This document shows, one piece after another, positions 5,128-8,021 of a DNA stretch of 8,021 nucleotides (within the stretch, counting starts at the first letter, position 1; the number at the start of each line of letters is the position of its first letter). The notes beneath the pieces were generated by a model. The model ran no database searches. It was given only the letters and a program-made list of their open reading frames with translations, and had not been told where the DNA came from. A program made the position numbers and the translations under genes. The DNA comes from an uncultured Pleurocapsa sp. (GTDB lineage: Bacteria > Cyanobacteriota > Cyanobacteriia > Cyanobacteriales > Xenococcaceae): NCBI GenBank assembly GCA_937884735.1, contig CAKZYI010000414.1, positions 1-8,021 of the forward strand, given 5' to 3'.

Positions 5128-6552
5128 ATGCGGATTTTATTTGTATCAGCAGAAGTAGCACCCATCGCTAAAGTTGGTGGATTAGGCGATGTTGTCGGCG
5201 CATTGCCCAAAGTACTCAAAAAACTAGGTCATGATGTCCGTATTTTGATGCCTTACTATGGCGGATTGCAAAATAAAATAGAGATCCCAGCCGATCCAGT
5301 TTGGTGGGGATATGCAATGTTTAATGACTTTGCAGTGTATCTAACATCTTTACCCAACAGTGATGTTCCGTTATATTTATTTGGTCATCCTGCTTTCGAT
5401 CCAGAGCGCATCTATGCAGGAGAAGATGAAGCCTGGCGATTTACTTTTTTTAGCAATGGTGCGGCTGAGTTTTGCTGGAATTACTGGAAGCCAGAAATAA
5501 TTCACTGTCATGACTGGCATACAGGAATGTTGCCCGTGTGGATGAATCAAGCTCCAGATATCTCTACTGTATTCACAATCCATAATTTGGCTTATCAAGG
5601 CCCTTGGCGATGGTATTTAGACAGAATTACCTGGTGTCCTTGGTATATGCAGGGACACAATGTTATGGCTTCGGCAGTGCAGTTTGCCGACCGCGTTAAT
5701 ACCGTATCTCCTACCTATGCAGAACAAATCAAAACTGTCGAATATGGGGAAAAGCTTGAAGGTTTACTCTCGTTTATTAGCGGAAAAACTAGAGGCATTC
5801 TCAACGGAATTGATACAGACAGCTACGATCCCACAAAAGATAAGGCTCTCCAGCAGAATTTTACTATCAATACCATTGACAAAAGAAGCATCAATAAAGC
5901 TGCCCTGCAAAAAGAATTGGGGTTAAATGTAGACCAAGATGTCTTTATGATGGGGGTTGTTTCTAGATTAGTCGATCAAAAGGGAATTGATTTGCTGTTG
6001 CAAATTATCGATCGCTTTATGGCATATAGTAATTCTCAGCTAGTAGTTTTGGGAACAGGAGATCGCCAAATTGAAACCCAGCTATGGCAAGTAGCAACTC
6101 GTTTCCCTGGTAGAATGTCGGTACAGTTGCTTTATAATGATGCCTTAGCACGCCGAATCTATAGTGGCTGCGATGTATTTTTAATGCCTTCTAAATTTGA
6201 ACCCTGTGGTATTAGTCAAATGTTGGCTATGCGTTATGGTTGCATTCCTATCGTAAGACGCACTGGTGGTTTAGTAGATACGGTGGCTCATCACGATCCG
6301 ATGAATAGTAGCGGTACGGGCTATTGTTTTGACCGCTACGAACCGTTAGATTTGTTTACCTGCATGGTTCGAGCTTCTGAAGGGTTTGTTTATAAAGACA
6401 AATGGCAAGAATTGCAGAAAAGAGCCATGAGTCAAAACTTCAGCTGGGTAAAATCAACTTTAGAATATATCAAAATGTACAAAGAAATCCTTGGTCAACC
6501 CACCGAATTAACCACCGAGGAACAAGAAAAACTACAATTGATGATTAACTAA
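5128..6552 (+). CDS. glgA: Glycogen synthase (ADP-glucose, GT5 family)
   Basis: This enzyme transfers glucose from ADP-glucose to the non-reducing end of an alpha-1,4-glucan, building glycogen in the cytoplasm. The 474 residues form the two Rossmann-like domains of GT-B fold glycosyltransferases. KVGGLGDV (15-22) is the ADP-glucose binding signature; HCHDWHTG (126-133) and FTIHNLAYQG (149-158) follow in the N-domain; ILNGID (224-229) marks the domain junction; SRLVDQKGID (279-288), PSKFEPCGISQ (354-364, Glu358) and RRTGGLVDTV (377-386) form the C-domain site. From memory it resembles the Synechocystis GlgA1 form more than GlgA2, in sharing YLFGHPAFD and AWRFTFFSNGAAEF; that assignment is tentative. 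The ATG at 5128 gives the standard MRILFVSAEVAP start. No other glycogen gene is adjacent. Confidence 0.96.
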   Translation: MRILFVSAEVAPIAKVGGLGDVVGALPKVLKKLGHDVRILMPYYGGLQNKIEIPADPVWWGYAMFNDFAVYLTSLPNSDVPLYLFGHPAFDPERIYAGEDEAWRFTFFSNGAAEFCWNYWKPEIIHCHDWHTGMLPVWMNQAPDISTVFTIHNLAYQGPWRWYLDRITWCPWYMQGHNVMASAVQFADRVNTVSPTYAEQIKTVEYGEKLEGLLSFISGKTRGILNGIDTDSYDPTKDKALQQNFTINTIDKRSINKAALQKELGLNVDQDVFMMGVVSRLVDQKGIDLLLQIIDRFMAYSNSQLVVLGTGDRQIETQLWQVATRFPGRMSVQLLYNDALARRIYSGCDVFLMPSKFEPCGISQMLAMRYGCIPIVRRTGGLVDTVAHHDPMNSSGTGYCFDRYEPLDLFTCMVRASEGFVYKDKWQELQKRAMSQNFSWVKSTLEYIKMYKEILGQPTELTTEEQEKLQLMIN

Positions 6553-6566
6553 ATTTCAGATAAAGT

Positions 6567-6635
6567 AATAGTTCGGACATTTTTTGATGAATGCTTATAA
6601 AGCTTAATTGGTTATTAAATTTTGTCCGAACTATT
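6567..6635. repeat. 69-bp inverted-repeat element (MITE-like or terminator)
   Basis: AATAGTTCGGACA (6567-6579) and TGTCCGAACTATT (6623-6635) are perfect 13-bp inverted repeats with 43 bases between them. The core also contains GCTT-ATA-AAGC (6593-6603), so the whole can fold as a nested hairpin. A TA dinucleotide lies at each end of GTTCGGACA-type termini (6569-6570 and 6632-6633), the target duplicated by IS630/mariner-type elements, although in a palindrome this is not independent evidence. There is no coding capacity. No T tract follows the right arm, which argues against a standard terminator for glgA, but a role in ending transcription from both sides is possible. Confidence 0.55.
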
Positions 6636-6719
6636 GATAAAAGCGATCATAATCAAATTTCCTATAAAACTAATTTTGTTAAAGACTACTAAAGTACACT
6701 AATATTAAAAATTTTAAAA

Positions 6720-7913
6720 TTACACAAATTTTTTGAGATCTTCTTGATTAATCAAACCACTTGCCAGTCCATGCATAATTACGTATGGTTGCATCATTGG
6801 ATTAACAAACCTAAATCTATAGCTTCTCGCACTACCTTTTAGGCATAAAACGTTACCTCTTTTTTCCTCGCAAAAGTCTTTGAGATGGCGAGCAAATCCT
6901 GGTGTCCTGTATTTTTTATTCATAATCAAGGATATAGGTTTGACCACATCAGGTGGAGCAAAAAAACCCATATTATCTTTTTTAGCCAAGGCACAAGCTA
7001 ATAGGACTTGAGTGTAAATAGTTTTTCTTGAACTAGATGTAGCTTGGTGATGAGAATGGCGAATACTTTGATATGCTTTATCCACTGCCTTTTTAATCGC
7101 TTCATCTAGGTCTGATAATTCGACAGAATCTGAATTCCTAATAATTGCACCCTGAGAAGCATGTAATGCTAGCAAATGAGTATAACTTGGCAAACCTTGA
7201 GATAAAAAACTTATATTTTCTTTTGTTTTATCTTGTATTTTTATTTTTAATAAGCTAAATCTTTTATCTAAAAGCTCATAAAGTTCATCCATGGACATTC
7301 TTGGTATAAGAACTTGAACCAAAGATCTTTCAATTGATCCATGTTCTGCAATCAGATCATTTACAGAATCGGCAACACCCACAAGAATAAGAGTTGTATC
7401 AACTAGGTGATCTGACAAAGTTTTAATAGTGTCTGCGATCAATTCAGTAGCAACGGGACTGCTACCTAAGCGATCTAACTCATCAATAACAACAATACTC
7501 TTACCTAGATTTCTTTGAATAGAATATCTAATTGACTCAGGAGTAATTTCTTCTGGAGACATATCAGCATAATCTTGTAGAGAATCAAATTCACGAAATA
7601 TTTTTTGCCAAAGAGAAGTAAAGTCATCTATACCATCACAGTTAATAATTACTGATTGGACTTCTTCTTGGGAAAAACTACGCATAATTTGAGAAATAAC
7701 ATTTGCCATAGATGTTTTGCCTACTCCTCTTTCTCCATATAAAATTACATGTTGCCCTTTTTGAACTACTGCACTGATCACTTGACTAATCTGTTCTAGT
7801 CTTCCTGCAAAAAACTCTTGATTATCAATAGGTGCGCTGGGCGTAAACACTTTGGCTGCTTGCAGAAAACGCTGGAGTTGCTCTGGGCTTGATGGAGTGG
7901 ACTCTTTTTTCAT
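6720..7913 (-). CDS. AAA+ ATPase with ORC/Cdc6-like layout, function unknown
   Basis: A 397-residue soluble ATPase; I do not recognise a named function. Residues 23-40 (FTPSAPIDNQEFFAGRLE) carry the F-x-GR element found before the P-loop in ORC/Cdc6-type and AAA_16 ATPases. The Walker A motif GERGVGKTS is at 60-68 (Lys66), Walker B VVIDELDRL at 141-149 (Asp144, Glu145), a sensor-1-like strand LILVGVADS at 175-183, and ERSLVQVLIPRMS at 195-207 may supply an arginine finger (Arg197). The helical lid includes QGLPSYTHLLALHA (239-252). After a polar linker (284-297) the C-terminal 100 residues (YTQVLLACALAKK, then GFARHLKDFCEEKRG and YRFRFVNP) suggest a winged-helix DNA-binding domain; this is inference. 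The ATG at 7913 lacks a ribosome site. The gene looks more AT-rich than glgA. Possible roles include loader or switch ATPase for a mobile or defence system whose partner lies beyond the window. Confidence 0.85.
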   Translation of the reverse strand: MKKESTPSSPEQLQRFLQAAKVFTPSAPIDNQEFFAGRLEQISQVISAVVQKGQHVILYGERGVGKTSMANVISQIMRSFSQEEVQSVIINCDGIDDFTSLWQKIFREFDSLQDYADMSPEEITPESIRYSIQRNLGKSIVVIDELDRLGSSPVATELIADTIKTLSDHLVDTTLILVGVADSVNDLIAEHGSIERSLVQVLIPRMSMDELYELLDKRFSLLKIKIQDKTKENISFLSQGLPSYTHLLALHASQGAIIRNSDSVELSDLDEAIKKAVDKAYQSIRHSHHQATSSSRKTIYTQVLLACALAKKDNMGFFAPPDVVKPISLIMNKKYRTPGFARHLKDFCEEKRGNVLCLKGSARSYRFRFVNPMMQPYVIMHGLASGLINQEDLKKFV

Positions 7914-8021
7914 ATTAATTAAATAAATAATCAGTTCTTTATCTAAACATAATACTTTTATCTTGTAAAAAAAGATTTAACCTCTAAAAAATAGCAATTA
8001 ACATCTAATCGGTTGACTTTG
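7914..8021. other. AT-rich region upstream of the AAA+ gene
   Basis: These bases precede the leftward ATPase gene and must hold its promoter unless it is the distal gene of an operon entering from the right. A leftward TATTAT-like -10 box can be read at 7949-7954 but no convincing -35 box accompanies it. No gene is visible. Confidence 0.4.

Noticed and set aside
5377..5926. A 73-codon minus-strand frame and an 88-codon plus-strand frame inside glgA
   Set aside because: Both overlap conserved glycogen synthase motifs in other frames, so they are shadows.
1..8021. CRISPR array, tRNA, rRNA or prophage genes
   Set aside because: No regularly spaced direct repeats, no tRNA cloverleaf and no phage structural or integrase genes were seen on reading either strand.

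Overview
The window is an ordinary-looking stretch of cyanobacterial chromosome. The evidence is a gene for NdhO, a subunit found only in the cyanobacterial and plastid NDH-1 complex, three copies of the cyanobacterial HIP1 octamer GCGATCGC, a gap-free cyanobacterial type of glycogen synthase, and an alpha/beta hydrolase of the pheophytinase/chlorophyll dephytylase type. DNA is AT-rich. I cannot place it below phylum from sequence alone.

Layout. Bases 1-354 are non-coding upstream DNA that should hold the gnd promoter; a promoter-like pair of boxes overlaps a GTA-N8-TAC (NtcA-like) palindrome there. gnd (6-phosphogluconate dehydrogenase, + strand, 355-1809) converges on a minus-strand pair: an alpha/beta hydrolase (2162-3106) followed 43 bases later by ndhO (1903-2118). 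The convergent gap carries three TGGGGTA units. The hydrolase diverges from infC (translation initiation factor IF-3, + strand), which has no ATG start; an ACG codon preceded by a well-spaced Shine-Dalgarno sequence is my best start. infC ends at a strong intrinsic terminator (3839-3873). Then come a GDP-L-fucose synthase (4028-4966, +) and glycogen synthase glgA (5128-6552, +), each apparently transcribed on its own. A 69-bp inverted-repeat element (6567-6635) separates glgA from a minus-strand orphan AAA+ ATPase with an ORC/Cdc6-like layout (6720-7913), whose upstream region runs off the window.

How the genes fit together. gnd (oxidative pentose phosphate pathway, dark NADPH) and glgA (glycogen store) belong to the same carbon economy; ndhO belongs to cyclic and respiratory electron flow; the hydrolase probably acts on chlorophyll-type esters at thylakoids; the fucose synthase supplies GDP-fucose for surface glycans; infC is housekeeping. 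These genes do not form one operon. The only gene without a clear job is the AAA+ ATPase. I did not find a convincing multi-gene undescribed system. The points most worth checking are the infC start codon, the orphan ATPase and its unseen upstream neighbour, and the small inverted-repeat element, whose end sequence resembles the first 15 bases of the window.
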